Origin: an uncultured Bacteroides sp.
Lineage (GTDB): Bacteria; Bacteroidota; Bacteroidia; Bacteroidales; Bacteroidaceae
Length of the DNA: 52,822 nt
Direction of reading: 5' to 3'
NCBI GenBank assembly: GCA_958477465.1
Contig: CAUEFX010000024.1
Location: forward strand, 1-52,822
Both the position numbers and the translations under genes were made by a program. This document shows, in pieces, positions 42,701 to 50,631 of the stretch. Every line of letters begins with the position of its first letter. The stretch's first letter is position 1. A model generated the notes under the pieces. It saw only the letters and a program-made list of their open reading frames with translations. It was not told the origin of the DNA and searched no databases.

Positions 42701-43039
42701 ATGATACGTCAGTGTGCTATTTTATTTGGCTGTTTGGCCTTGGGTGAATTGATTGTCTTTCTCACGGGAATCAAACTCCCGTCCAGCATCATAGGAATGT
42801 TGCTGCTCACCCTCTTTTTGAAATTAGGTTGGGTTAAATTGCAATGGGTACAAGGCATGTCCGACTTTCTGGTCGCCAATCTCGGATTCTTCTTTATCCC
42901 GCCGGGAGTGGCTCTCATGCTCTATTTCGACATTATTGCGGCACAATTCTGGCCCATCGTGATTGCAACCCTTATCAGTACCATCCTCGTGCTTATCGTT
43001 ACGGGGTGGGTTCATCAATTAGCGCGGAAAATCAAATGA
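42701..43039 (+). CDS. lrgA: LrgA/CidA-family membrane protein
   Basis: This 112-residue holin-like protein has four hydrophobic segments and the family features LGELIVFLTGIKLPSSIIGMLLL, FFFIPPGVALM. In other bacteria LrgA/CidA-type proteins pair with LrgB/CidB; the pair has been tied to lysis control and, as B. subtilis PftAB, to pyruvate transport. Its stop overlaps the lrgB start as ATGA. Confidence 0.92.
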   Translation: MIRQCAILFGCLALGELIVFLTGIKLPSSIIGMLLLTLFLKLGWVKLQWVQGMSDFLVANLGFFFIPPGVALMLYFDIIAAQFWPIVIATLISTILVLIVTGWVHQLARKIK

Positions 43040-43731
43040 ACTATTTAGAGAATGAGTTTTTTCTTTTGGCGATTACCTTCGGGATTTATTTCTTCGCCAA
43101 ATTATTGCAAAAGAAAACTGGATTCCTTTTGCTGAATCCTATTCTATTGACCATTGCCGTACTTATCTTCTTTCTGAAGATGACGCATATCAGTTATGAA
43201 ACTTATAATGAAGGCGGACACCTGATCGAGTTCTGGCTGAAACCGGCAGTGGTGGCGTTGGGAGTTCCGTTATACCTCCAGTTAGAAACAATCAAGAAGC
43301 AATTGCTGCCTATCCTGCTGTCGCAACTGGCCGGTTGTATTGTCGGCGTTGTCTCTGTGGTATTGATAGCCAAATTAATGGGAGCTTCCCAGGAAGTCAT
43401 TCTGTCACTGGCTTCCAAATCGGTCACCACCCCTATCGCCATGGAAGTAACCAAGACATTGGGAGGAATTCCCTCGCTGACAGCCGCCGTAGTAGTCTGC
43501 GTAGGCTTGCTCGGTGCCATCCTCGGATTCAAGACGATGAAACTGATGCGTGTGGGCAGCCCGATAGCCCAAGGCCTCTCTATGGGAACCGCCGCTCATG
43601 CAGTAGGCACTTCCACCGCAATGGATGTCAGCAGTAAATACGGAGCATACGCCAGCCTGGGACTGACCCTCAACGGTATATTTACCGCCTTATTGACGCC
43701 GACCATTCTCCGGTTATTGGGTCTGTTATAA
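43036..43731 (+). CDS. lrgB: LrgB/CidB-family membrane protein
   Basis: This 231-residue multi-pass membrane protein carries the LrgB signature: SLASKSVTTPIAMEVTKTLGG, GLLGAILGFKTMKLM, QGLSMGTAAHAVGTSTAM. The start MNYLENEFF (43036) overlaps the lrgA stop (ATGA), so the two are coupled. No LytSR-type regulator is nearby. The pair lies divergent to pta-ackA, which fits a link to pyruvate/acetate overflow rather than autolysis. Confidence 0.93.
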   Translation: MNYLENEFFLLAITFGIYFFAKLLQKKTGFLLLNPILLTIAVLIFFLKMTHISYETYNEGGHLIEFWLKPAVVALGVPLYLQLETIKKQLLPILLSQLAGCIVGVVSVVLIAKLMGASQEVILSLASKSVTTPIAMEVTKTLGGIPSLTAAVVVCVGLLGAILGFKTMKLMRVGSPIAQGLSMGTAAHAVGTSTAMDVSSKYGAYASLGLTLNGIFTALLTPTILRLLGLL

Positions 43732-43786
43732 CAAAAACGACTCTTATTTGTTATACATTATATACCTCTAAAGGAAACAACTCTAT

Positions 43787-44704
43787 ATGATAGATTTTAA
43801 AGACATCACACTTCAAGACAAAGATTCCATCACAGGTTATACAATGAACAGTTGCCGCCGCAATTGCGATCTCTCTTTCTCCAACCTTTGCAGCTGGAGA
43901 TTCCTGTATCACACCCGATTTGCAATTGTCGACGACCTGCTGGTTTTCAAATTCTGGGCCGGTGAAAAACTGGCGTATATGATGCCCGTAGGAGAAGGAG
44001 ACTTAAAGCAAGTACTGGAAGCGCTTATTGAAGATGCCCGATCGGAAGGGCAGCCGTTCTGCATGCTCGGTGTCTGTTCGCGCATGAGAGAGGAGCTCGA
44101 AAACATCATGCCCGGACAATTCATATTCACAGCAGACAGAGACTATGCCGACTACATCTACCTCCGCACGGATCTCGCCACTCTGAAAGGGAAGAAATTT
44201 CAAGCAAAGCGAAACCATATCAATAAGTTCCGTAACACCTACGGAAATTACGAATATACCCCCATCACCCCCGATCGCATTCAGGAATGCCTTGATCTGG
44301 AGACTGAATGGTGCAAGGTAAACAACTGCGACCAGCAGGAAGGGACCGGCAATGAACGCCGTGCCCTGATCTACGCACTGCACAATTTCGAAGCATTGGG
44401 ACTGACAGGAGGAATCTTACACGTAGACGGCCAAATTGTCGCCTTCACTTTCGGCATGCCGATCAACAAAGAGACTTTCGGCGTGCATGTTGAAAAAGCC
44501 GATACAACAATCGACGGTGCCTATGCGATGATTAATTATGAATTTGCCAACCACATCCCGGAACAGTACATTTATGTCAACCGGGAAGAGGATCTGGGAA
44601 TTGAAGGGCTGCGCAAAGCAAAACTCTCTTATCAGCCCGTGACTATTCTTGAAAAGTACATGGCGTGCCTGAAAGAGCAACCGCTGGAAATGATTAAATG
44701 GTAA
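43787..44704 (+). CDS. DUF2156 (GNAT-like acyl-transfer) protein
   Basis: This is a 305-residue soluble protein with the DUF2156/LPG-synthase C-terminal pattern: SFSNLCSWRFLYHTRFAI, GKKFQAKRNHINKFRNTYG, ECLDLETEWCKVNNC, FTFGMPINKETFGVHVEKA and YVNREEDLGIEGLRKAKLSYQP. The fold is a double GNAT domain, related to MprF/Fem aminoacyl transferases. The substrate is unknown. It is followed after 71 bp by a GNAT gene. Confidence 0.87.
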   Translation: MIDFKDITLQDKDSITGYTMNSCRRNCDLSFSNLCSWRFLYHTRFAIVDDLLVFKFWAGEKLAYMMPVGEGDLKQVLEALIEDARSEGQPFCMLGVCSRMREELENIMPGQFIFTADRDYADYIYLRTDLATLKGKKFQAKRNHINKFRNTYGNYEYTPITPDRIQECLDLETEWCKVNNCDQQEGTGNERRALIYALHNFEALGLTGGILHVDGQIVAFTFGMPINKETFGVHVEKADTTIDGAYAMINYEFANHIPEQYIYVNREEDLGIEGLRKAKLSYQPVTILEKYMACLKEQPLEMIKW

Positions 44705-44775
44705 AATACGTCCGTCGGATTCCTGCATAAGAAGGTTTTAAGCAAACACCAAACATTCAAACACATAAAAAGGAA

Positions 44776-45789
44776 ATGATAAAAGAAAAAGTAAGGGAAT
44801 TATGGAAACTTTGTTTTGACGACAGTGAGGCTTTCACAGAAATGTATTTCCGGCTGCGTTACAACAATGAGGTAAACATCGCCATAGAAAGTGGCGACGA
44901 GGTCATTTCCGCACTTCAGATGCTCCCCTATCCCATGACTTTCTGTGGCAAACAGCTCCGGACATCATACATCTCCGGTGCCTGTACCCACCCCGACTAC
45001 CGGAACAAGGGCGTCATGACAGAGTTGTTGTCACAGGCTTTGACGAAGATGCTGCACAACGAGGTTGCCTTAAGTACACTGATCCCTGCCGAATCTTGGT
45101 TATTCGACTATTATGCCCGCATGGGATATGCACCGGTGTTCCACTATTCAGAGAGCAACGTTCCGGTTCAAGAGTACCCTTCCGCCAATGTCTCCGTAAA
45201 GGTACCGGCCACCGGACAGGAAGAGGAGGTGTATCAATACCTCAACCGGAAAATGCAGGAACGTCCCTGCTGCATACAGCACACTCCAACGGACTTTAAA
45301 GTCATTCTTGCCGATCTCGAGATAAGTGGGGGAAAGATATACACAGCCATTCATGAAAAGAGAATAAGCGGAATGGCGATTGTCTATCAGCAAGAAGACA
45401 GATTGCAAATAAGCGAGCTGTTTGCAGATGACAAAGAGACCGAGAAAGCGTTGCTCTATCATATCCGGCAGGATAGCAAGAACGGTAACGTCACACTTAT
45501 CACCCCGCCTGCGGCAGACGGTAATCCGCGCGTATTGGGCATGGCGCGTATTGTCGATGCAAAAGCAGTTCTCCAGATCTATGCCGCCTCCTGTCCGGAT
45601 ATGGAAATGAACATTGAACTCACAGACAAAGTACTGACGGCAAACAACGGTTATTACTATCTATGCAAAGGAAGATGTATGTTCAGCAAAGAACGTCTGC
45701 CGGAAAGCCACTTGCAATTGACCATTGGAGAACTATGCGAAAAGATTCTCCTGCCGCTGAAGCCTTATATGAGTTTAATGCTCAATTAG
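44776..45789 (+). CDS. GNAT family N-acetyltransferase, Eis-like
   Basis: This 337-residue protein has an N-terminal GNAT domain with the acetyl-CoA motif ACTHPDYRNKGVMTELLSQAL at about 72-92, an FDYYARMGYAP segment, then a second GNAT-like half and a C-terminal SCP2-like part, an arrangement like Eis-type acetyltransferases. The acceptor is unknown. A strong AAAAAGGAAATG ribosome-binding context supports the start. It ends before a bidirectional terminator. Confidence 0.87.
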   Translation: MIKEKVRELWKLCFDDSEAFTEMYFRLRYNNEVNIAIESGDEVISALQMLPYPMTFCGKQLRTSYISGACTHPDYRNKGVMTELLSQALTKMLHNEVALSTLIPAESWLFDYYARMGYAPVFHYSESNVPVQEYPSANVSVKVPATGQEEEVYQYLNRKMQERPCCIQHTPTDFKVILADLEISGGKIYTAIHEKRISGMAIVYQQEDRLQISELFADDKETEKALLYHIRQDSKNGNVTLITPPAADGNPRVLGMARIVDAKAVLQIYAASCPDMEMNIELTDKVLTANNGYYYLCKGRCMFSKERLPESHLQLTIGELCEKILLPLKPYMSLMLN

Positions 45790-45797
45790 ACGAAAAA

Positions 45798-45847
45798 ATC
45801 CTGCATGTCTGTTTTCCGGGTTCTTGTACGGAATAGACATGCAGGAT
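45798..45847. terminator. Bidirectional terminator between the GNAT gene and pmbA
   Basis: A perfect 13-bp outer stem (ATCCTGCATGTCT at 45798-45810 with 45835-45847) encloses an inner TTCCG/CGGAA stem. Convergent genes lie on both sides. Confidence 0.8.
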
Positions 45848-45870
45848 GCACAGCATTTATATAAGATTAA

Positions 45871-47190
45871 TCAGAGTCCGCTAAAATCCACCCCTTCAAA
45901 GACCAACGACGGTATGCGCCAGGAAGAGGAAAGACGGGGATCATTTCCCGTTTCTACCAAAGAAGACCAAAGGGTCAGCATATTGCCGGTCACATTCATT
46001 TCGGAAACCGGTTGGGTCAACTTCCCTTTCTCGATAAGGAACCCCTCGATACCATAAGAGAAATCTCCCGTAGAACTGTTGCAATTGCCACCGTTGAAGC
46101 CGGTGATCAGAATGCCCTTGTCTACTTTGGCAACCAGCCCGTCCAAATTGTCTCCACCGGTCTGCAATACCAGAATAGACGGTGAATTTACCGTAGGAGC
46201 CGTTCCCATTTTTTTCGCATGATAAGTATCGATGAAATAAGTCTTCAATACGCCATCCTCAAAAATTGGCCTACGTTCGGTCGCAATTCCTTCACTGTCG
46301 AAATAGCGGGCGCCGGATGCCTGTATCAGATGAGGTTCATCCATCAATGTCACTTTATCGGCAACCACCTTTTCATTCAGTTTATCCAGCAAAAAAGAAT
46401 TTCTCTGCTGCAGGGCAGAGCCATACAACGCATTTACCAATGGGCCCAGCAGGCGGCCGGCGTTCAACGGATCTACCACCATCGTATATTTGCCGGACAG
46501 GGCTTTCCTTTGCCCTACTTTCCGCAAGGCGCGTTCCAGGGCTTTATGTCCGATGCCCTCCATAACCAATTTATCAAAATAGAGCGAGGACTCATACCAA
46601 CCGGCAGAAGGACGCGCCTCCCCTTCTCCTTTGATTGCCACCTCGGCAGAGAGAGAGTACCAACTACTTTTAGTCTCCCCTTCAAAACCATTGCTGGCAA
46701 GTCGGTAACCGAAATTCTCTCCATCACTATAAGAAGAATCTACGGAGATAATGCGTTTGTCCCGTCCCAATGCCTCCTCGGCAATGGCTTTAGCCAATGC
46801 TATCTTATCATCCGGCTGAATAGAAGAGAATTTTGGGTCCAGAAGTTTCAAGTCCGGTTTTCCACCTTTATAATAGCGGGAAGCATCCGGCAGCACACGA
46901 GCCTCGTCTTTTGCCAGATAACGCGTAGACTCGATGCCGTTCGTTATAAATGTTTCCAGTTCTTTCTTATCCAGACGATTGGTAGAATAAGTGCCATAAC
47001 GTCCGTCTACATATAAAGCGATCGTCAATCCATTCTCAGAGGCTTGTTGCAACCGATCCATTTTGGCATCGCGCAGTTCAAAAGAGGTATTGGAACCGGA
47101 ATAGAGGTCCACTTTTACTTCCTGGCAACCATTTTTCAAGGCATAATCCATTGCCCATTGGGCCAGCTTTTTATTGTTGTCTGATATCAT
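45871..47190 (-). CDS. pmbA: TldE/PmbA family metalloprotease subunit
   Basis: This 439-residue protein matches TldE/PmbA, the non-catalytic partner of TldD. It has the N-terminal half EVKVDLYSGSNTSFELRDAKMDRLQQASENGLTI and the C-terminal barrel with MVVDPLNAGRLLGPL and GFNGGNCNSSTGDFSYGIEGFLIE. It lacks a signal peptide, unlike the TldD in front of it. It is 89 bp downstream of tldD on the same strand. Confidence 0.92.
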   Translation of the reverse strand: MISDNNKKLAQWAMDYALKNGCQEVKVDLYSGSNTSFELRDAKMDRLQQASENGLTIALYVDGRYGTYSTNRLDKKELETFITNGIESTRYLAKDEARVLPDASRYYKGGKPDLKLLDPKFSSIQPDDKIALAKAIAEEALGRDKRIISVDSSYSDGENFGYRLASNGFEGETKSSWYSLSAEVAIKGEGEARPSAGWYESSLYFDKLVMEGIGHKALERALRKVGQRKALSGKYTMVVDPLNAGRLLGPLVNALYGSALQQRNSFLLDKLNEKVVADKVTLMDEPHLIQASGARYFDSEGIATERRPIFEDGVLKTYFIDTYHAKKMGTAPTVNSPSILVLQTGGDNLDGLVAKVDKGILITGFNGGNCNSSTGDFSYGIEGFLIEKGKLTQPVSEMNVTGNMLTLWSSLVETGNDPRLSSSWRIPSLVFEGVDFSGL

Positions 47191-47279
47191 AGAAGTTGAA
47201 AGTTGAGAGTTGCAAGCGGGGAAGTCAGACAGAATTCCTGTCCCGTACTCCGGCTTACAGTTTTTTTGTTTCTTTTATT

Positions 47280-48821
47280 TTAGTTTTCTCCTCCAACGGT
47301 CAGTTTACTAACCAATGCCGAGGGCATTCCACAGGTTACGGGGCAAGACTGTCCGTCTTTACCGCAAGTCCAGGTACCGTTATCGATCTTGTCATTGTCA
47401 GCCACCATGGTGATGTCTGCCAATGCTTTCGGTCCGTTGCCGATAATGTTGATATCCTTAATCGGCTGCGTCAGCTTTCCGTCTTCAATCAGATATCCCG
47501 ATTTTACAAAGAAAGTAAAGTCACCCGCACCAATTTGCACCTGTCCGTTTGTAAACTGGTCGACAAAGATTCCCTTTTTCACGGAAGCAATGATATCTTC
47601 TTCTTTCATATTTCCCGGCTCCATATACGTTGCACGCATACGCGGGATAGGTACATTGCGGAATGTTTCCCGCCGTCCGTTGCCGGTAGGTGCAATACCA
47701 TAATGTTTGGCACTGATGCGGTCGTGCATATAGCTTGTCAGAACCCCGTCCTTCACCAGATAGGTCTTCTGTCCGTCCACTCCCTCGTCATCAAAGTTTA
47801 TCGAGCCACGATTAAACGGAATCGTACCGTCATCAATGACCGTTATGTGTTCATTGCATACTTTCTTGTTCAACCGGTCAGAGAAGATAGAAACATTTTT
47901 ACGATTGAAGTCTGCTTCAAAGGCATGCCCGATAGCCTCATGCAGCAGAATACCGGAACCGCCGGCCCCCATCACCACAGGCATCTCACCTCCCTTAGGC
48001 TTTATGGCCTTGAACAGGATGGCGGTATTATCCACCGCTTCGCGCGCCAGTATCTCTACCAGGTCATCCGAAAGGAACTCAAAGCCCTTACGATAAGCAC
48101 GGGCGGCATAACTATTCTCCGTTTTTCCGTTCTCCTCCATGATGCAAACGGCACCCAGCGTCACCATCGGGCGATAGTCATAATACATCACCCCTTCACT
48201 GTTGCAGAAAAGAATATGCGAGGTCGTATCACTTTGGTTTGCCATTACCTTGGATACCCGTTTATCCAGTGAGAAAATCTTATCATTCAGTTTCTGCAGA
48301 TAAGGCATCTTATCCTTCAAGCTGACCTCCTCCCAAGGAGTGGTTACGGAATAATAATTTTTCTTCAAAGCCTTTCCTTTCAGCGCTACCGGTCCCGTTT
48401 TCTTGCTTCCGGAAGCAATCCGGGCTGCCGTGCGTGCAGCATTCAGCATATCATCGAGCGTCACATTCTCCACATAAGCATACCCGCTCTGGTCGCCGGC
48501 AAGCACGCGGACTCCCATACCGAAATCAATGTATGAATTGCAACTGTTCACCGCTCCGTCTTTCAAGCCGATGACATTCGTAAAAGTATGTTCAAAGAAA
48601 AGATCGGCATAGTCGCCTCCCTTTTCAAGAGCGGCAGCCAACACCTTTCTCATGTTTTCTTCACTCACCCCAAAATGGTTCATTGCCGACAAAAGAGCAG
48701 CCTTCTGATCGCCTCCCCCCATGGCACCTTTTACCGATGAAGGCATGGCAAGTGCCGAACCGGCTGCCAGTGAGCCGAGCAGTGCCATTCCTCCAGTTCT
48801 TAAGAAATTCCGTCTGTCCAT
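47280..48821 (-). CDS. tldD: TldD-family metalloprotease with Tat-like signal peptide
   Basis: TldD is the zinc protease subunit of TldD/E, which digests unfolded peptides and matures microcin-like peptides. The 513-residue protein has the metal motif LLHEAIGHAFEADF (His about 294, Glu 295, His 299). Its N-terminus MDRRNFLRTGGMALLGSLAAGSALA is a typical twin-arginine signal with an ALA cleavage site, which E. coli TldD lacks. The ATG at 48821 fits this signal; a GTG at 48839 is an alternative. It follows cdaA closely. Confidence 0.92.
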   Translation of the reverse strand: MDRRNFLRTGGMALLGSLAAGSALAMPSSVKGAMGGGDQKAALLSAMNHFGVSEENMRKVLAAALEKGGDYADLFFEHTFTNVIGLKDGAVNSCNSYIDFGMGVRVLAGDQSGYAYVENVTLDDMLNAARTAARIASGSKKTGPVALKGKALKKNYYSVTTPWEEVSLKDKMPYLQKLNDKIFSLDKRVSKVMANQSDTTSHILFCNSEGVMYYDYRPMVTLGAVCIMEENGKTENSYAARAYRKGFEFLSDDLVEILAREAVDNTAILFKAIKPKGGEMPVVMGAGGSGILLHEAIGHAFEADFNRKNVSIFSDRLNKKVCNEHITVIDDGTIPFNRGSINFDDEGVDGQKTYLVKDGVLTSYMHDRISAKHYGIAPTGNGRRETFRNVPIPRMRATYMEPGNMKEEDIIASVKKGIFVDQFTNGQVQIGAGDFTFFVKSGYLIEDGKLTQPIKDINIIGNGPKALADITMVADNDKIDNGTWTCGKDGQSCPVTCGMPSALVSKLTVGGEN

Positions 48822-48835
48822 ATAGTTTTTATTAA

Positions 48836-49600
48836 TCACGATTTTTTAGTCAACAGGCTTTCCAGCTCTTCGGCATTGAGACGAAGATAAAATTGCCCGC
48901 GATAAGCCACAGAGATACCGCCGGTTTCCTCAGATACGATAATGGCATGCGCATCCGACTCCTGAGAAATCCCCATCGCAGCCCGGTGCCGTAATCCCAA
49001 TTCCTTGGGAATATCCAGATTGTGCGAAACAGGCAATATACAGCCTGCCGCTTTTATACGCTTCTTGCTGATTACCATTGCTCCATCATGCAACGGGCTG
49101 TTCTTAAAAAAGATATTCTCTATCAGACGTTGGTTTACATTGGCGTTGATCAACTCACCGGTGCGGACAATATTGTCCAACGGCACATTGTGCTCAATCA
49201 CGATCAAAGCACCTACCTTCTGCTTTCCCATGCTGATGCACGCCATCACCACAGGCATAATATCTTCATGCTCCAAAGATTCTTTCTTATTTCCGGTGAA
49301 GAAACGGGCCAAAGCACTGACATGCTGGTGCGAGCCCAATGTAAACAGGAAACGGCGTATCTCATCCTGAAACAGTACAATCAAGGCCAATACACCCACA
49401 TTCATCAACGTGTTGAAAATAGAGCCTAAAAGTTTCATCTCCAACACCTGAGTCACTACCAGCCATATCAAGATGAAAACCAGAATACCGGTAAACACTT
49501 TGATAGAACCGGAGGCTTTCATCAACTTATAGACGTAATACAGCAGGAAAGCGACCAACAGAATATCAATGAAATCTTTTATGCCGAATTCAAAGAACAT
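48836..49600 (-). CDS. cdaA: Diadenylate cyclase CdaA
   Basis: This enzyme makes cyclic di-AMP from two ATP. The 254-residue protein has three N-terminal transmembrane helices (about 8-80) and a DisA_N domain with SPLHDGAMVI (DGA about 172-174) and GLRHRAAMGIS (RHR about 204-206). I prefer the ATG at 49600 (MFFEFGIKDF), which matches where family members begin and has AGGA just before it; the ATG at 49636 adds 12 residues. It is downstream of folP, an arrangement seen in other Bacteroidetes. Confidence 0.93.
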   Translation of the reverse strand: MFFEFGIKDFIDILLVAFLLYYVYKLMKASGSIKVFTGILVFILIWLVVTQVLEMKLLGSIFNTLMNVGVLALIVLFQDEIRRFLFTLGSHQHVSALARFFTGNKKESLEHEDIMPVVMACISMGKQKVGALIVIEHNVPLDNIVRTGELINANVNQRLIENIFFKNSPLHDGAMVISKKRIKAAGCILPVSHNLDIPKELGLRHRAAMGISQESDAHAIIVSEETGGISVAYRGQFYLRLNAEELESLLTKKS

Positions 49601-49644
49601 TCCTGCCGCCACCGCTATTATCTGATATTCTCCCATAAACGTAT

Positions 49645-50499
49645 TCAGAATTTATAACCGACTATTTTCTCTACGATCTTTACTGCTTCCACCGCTTCAC
49701 GCACATCATGCACCCGGATAATATCAGCTCCTTTCATCAAAGCGATCGTATCCAATACGGCAGTCCCGTTCAATGCCTCCTGAGGAGTGCTTCCAAACAG
49801 ACGATAGATCATCGACTTCCTGGAGACCCCCACCAACAGAGGCAGTTCGAACACTGCAAACTCCTCGAGATGTGCCATCAGTTCATAATTATGCTCCAGC
49901 GTTTTCCCAAACCCGAAACCGGGGTCAAGGACAATGTCTTTCACTCCTAAATCGCGCAACTGCTGTATTTTCTTTGCAAAATACATGAATATCTCTTTCA
50001 GAAGATTGTCATAATGAGGCTCTGCCTGCATGTTCTGCGGTGTACCTTGCATGTGCATCATGATATAGGGTACTCCCAGGCGGGCTACGGTTTCAAACAT
50101 GTGCGGATCCATCTCTCCACCGGCAATGTCATTGATCATGGCAACGCCATACTCTTTCACACACCACTCTGCCACATCGGCCCGGAAAGTATCCACCGAA
50201 ATAATGGTATCCGGATGATTCCGGTTCAGAATCTCCAAGCCCATCCGCAAACGTTGTTTTTCCTCTTCCGAAGAGATATGCTCCGCATTCGGGCGGGAAG
50301 AGTAAGCGCCGATATCGATAATAGAAGCACCTTCGCTCAATATTTGCTGCGCACGCTGCGCAATATCCGCTTCAGTCTGCATCCGGCTTCCGGCATAAAA
50401 AGAGTCTGGAGTAACATTCAGAATTCCCATCACTTGGGGAACAGAGAGGTCGAGCAACCGCCCGTTAACATTCAAATATCGATGTACTAATGAATTCAT
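49645..50499 (-). CDS. folP: Dihydropteroate synthase
   Basis: This enzyme joins p-aminobenzoate to dihydropterin pyrophosphate in folate synthesis and is the sulfonamide target. The 284-residue TIM-barrel protein has MGILNVTPDSF (about 24-34), IIDIGAYSSRP, SVDTFRADVAEW, INDIAGGEMD, MMHMQG and DPGFGFGKTLEHN. I start at MNSLVHRYL (50499); longer frames run through the promoter region. It heads the folP-cdaA-tldD-pmbA set. Confidence 0.96.
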   Translation of the reverse strand: MNSLVHRYLNVNGRLLDLSVPQVMGILNVTPDSFYAGSRMQTEADIAQRAQQILSEGASIIDIGAYSSRPNAEHISSEEEKQRLRMGLEILNRNHPDTIISVDTFRADVAEWCVKEYGVAMINDIAGGEMDPHMFETVARLGVPYIMMHMQGTPQNMQAEPHYDNLLKEIFMYFAKKIQQLRDLGVKDIVLDPGFGFGKTLEHNYELMAHLEEFAVFELPLLVGVSRKSMIYRLFGSTPQEALNGTAVLDTIALMKGADIIRVHDVREAVEAVKIVEKIVGYKF

Positions 50500-50528
50500 T
50501 AATCTCTTTAGTTCTATTAGATTTATTG

Positions 50529-50536
50529 CAAATGTA
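50529..50536 (-). promoter_or_regulatory. -7 box for folP-cdaA
   Basis: TACATTTG on the minus strand, 29 bp before the folP start, divergent from the histidine kinase promoter. Confidence 0.5.
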
Positions 50537-50564
50537 GAGAAAAAAAGCAAGTTACCATACATCA

Positions 50565-50597
50565 TTGCAAGAAATACAAGAAATAAACGTATATTTG
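50565..50597 (+). promoter_or_regulatory. Promoter of the copy 2 histidine kinase
   Basis: TTG (50565-50567), 22 bases, then TATATTTG (50590-50597). The core ACGTATATTTGCAA is identical to the promoter of the first kinase. Confidence 0.65.
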
Positions 50598-50631
50598 CAA
50601 GCGCCTCAAGCAAAATAAGAGAACGATTGAG

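Noticed and set aside
47196..48272. 358-residue plus-strand frame opposite tldD
   Set aside because: TldD is certain on the other strand; this frame has His/Arg-rich shadow composition.
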